Shown here in pieces: positions 5,498 through 5,817 of a stretch of 5,817 bases of DNA (position 1 is its first letter; each line of letters opens with the position of its first letter). The notes under the pieces were generated by a model, which saw nothing but the letters and a program-made list of their open reading frames with translations, searched no databases and was not told where the DNA came from. The translations under genes and the position numbers were made by a program. The stretch covers positions 1-5,817 of the forward strand of contig DATJAO010000015.1 of NCBI GenBank assembly GCA_035516175.1, in the 5' to 3' direction. The DNA is from DASPSR01 sp035516175 (GTDB lineage Bacteria > Nitrospirota > UBA9217).

Positions 5498-5817
5498 ATG
5501 AATTTGGTCACCATAATCTGGTCCATGATCGCATCCGCGTGCCTCACCCTAGCGGCGATAAATTTGCTGGTCTGGTTCCGAAAGCGCACGTCTTGGGCCA
5601 ATCTGCTCATTTCCGTGATGGCGGCGGGAACGGCCGGCCTCGCGTTCTGCGAGCTGTCCGCGATGATGGCTGACATGCCGGCTGAGTTCAGCCGTGCCCT
5701 CTGGTGGGGGAATCTCCCGGTCTGGATGGTCGTCGTTTCGCTGGTCCTCTTTATCCGCCTGTACCTGAGGTCAGGGCGTGTGTGGCTTGCATGGACGGTC
5801 ATCGGCATGCGCACCTT
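5498..5817 (+). CDS. Multi-pass membrane protein, probable N-terminus of a sensor (PAS/histidine) kinase; 3' end outside window
   Basis: The frame is open from the ATG at 5498 to the right edge, giving 106 residues of an incomplete protein. It starts with a hydrophobic helix (about residues 4-26, with IASACLTLAAINLLVW) and a basic loop WFRKRT. A second helix follows (about 36-56), then a short loop with ELSAMMADMPAEFSRALWW, a third helix (about 72-90), then LRSGRVWLAW leading into a probable fourth. This layout resembles the membrane sensor region found at the start of many PAS-domain histidine kinases and related signalling proteins. No kinase or PAS residues lie within the window, so the signalling role is inference. 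G+C returns to the level of the nar genes here. A promoter with a consensus -35 and a GGAGG ribosome site precede it, so it is probably expressed independently of the nar operon. Whether it senses a nitrate- or respiration-related signal cannot be told. Confidence 0.7.
   Translation, partial: MNLVTIIWSMIASACLTLAAINLLVWFRKRTSWANLLISVMAAGTAGLAFCELSAMMADMPAEFSRALWWGNLPVWMVVVSLVLFIRLYLRSGRVWLAWTVIGMRT

Noticed and set aside
5365..5814. Minus-strand ORF of 149 codons at the right end
   Set aside because: Most of it is antisense to the membrane sensor gene, which has a promoter, a ribosome site and clear transmembrane helices. The translated protein is not family-like. Only the last 27 codons lie in the AT-rich spacer and are noted separately.

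Overview
The window carries the 3' part of a membrane-bound respiratory nitrate reductase operon. It is followed by about 0.9 kb of AT-rich DNA with no intact gene, and then by the 5' end of a multi-pass membrane protein gene, probably a sensor kinase. All supported genes are on the + strand. The organism looks like an anaerobic or facultatively anaerobic bacterium with a moderately GC-rich genome. The short NarJ and the FmdE-family gene inside the operon would fit a Desulfobacterota, Nitrospirota or similar lineage, but this placement is only inference.

Positions 1-4513: the end of narG (catalytic molybdenum subunit, cut by the left edge), narH (four Fe-S clusters, all expected ligands present), narJ (assembly chaperone), an FmdE-family protein with a C-terminal four-cysteine zinc ribbon, and narI (diheme cytochrome b membrane subunit, all four heme histidines present). 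Spacing is tight from narH to the FmdE gene, then 82 bp separate it from narI. NarI would take electrons from quinol and pass them through two hemes to the NarH clusters and on to the molybdenum site of NarG on the cytoplasmic side. NarJ helps mature NarG. The FmdE-family protein is the unusual member: the canonical order is narGHJI, and its place between narJ and narI suggests an extra metal- or cofactor-related role, which is not proven.

Positions 4496-4554: a perfect Shine-Dalgarno and an ATG overlapping the narI stop (ATGA) begin a reading frame that ends after 14 codons. It looks like the surviving start of a further operon gene that was lost.

Positions 4555-5497: AT-rich DNA with no intact gene. 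It holds several long but start-less or interrupted reading frames on both strands, a perfect 17-bp inverted-repeat bidirectional terminator at 5086-5123, a short interrupted minus-strand frame running into that terminator, and a promoter with a consensus -35 box at 5368-5396.

Positions 5498-5817: the start of a gene whose product has at least three transmembrane segments, like the N-terminal sensor region of PAS/histidine kinases. It runs off the right edge.
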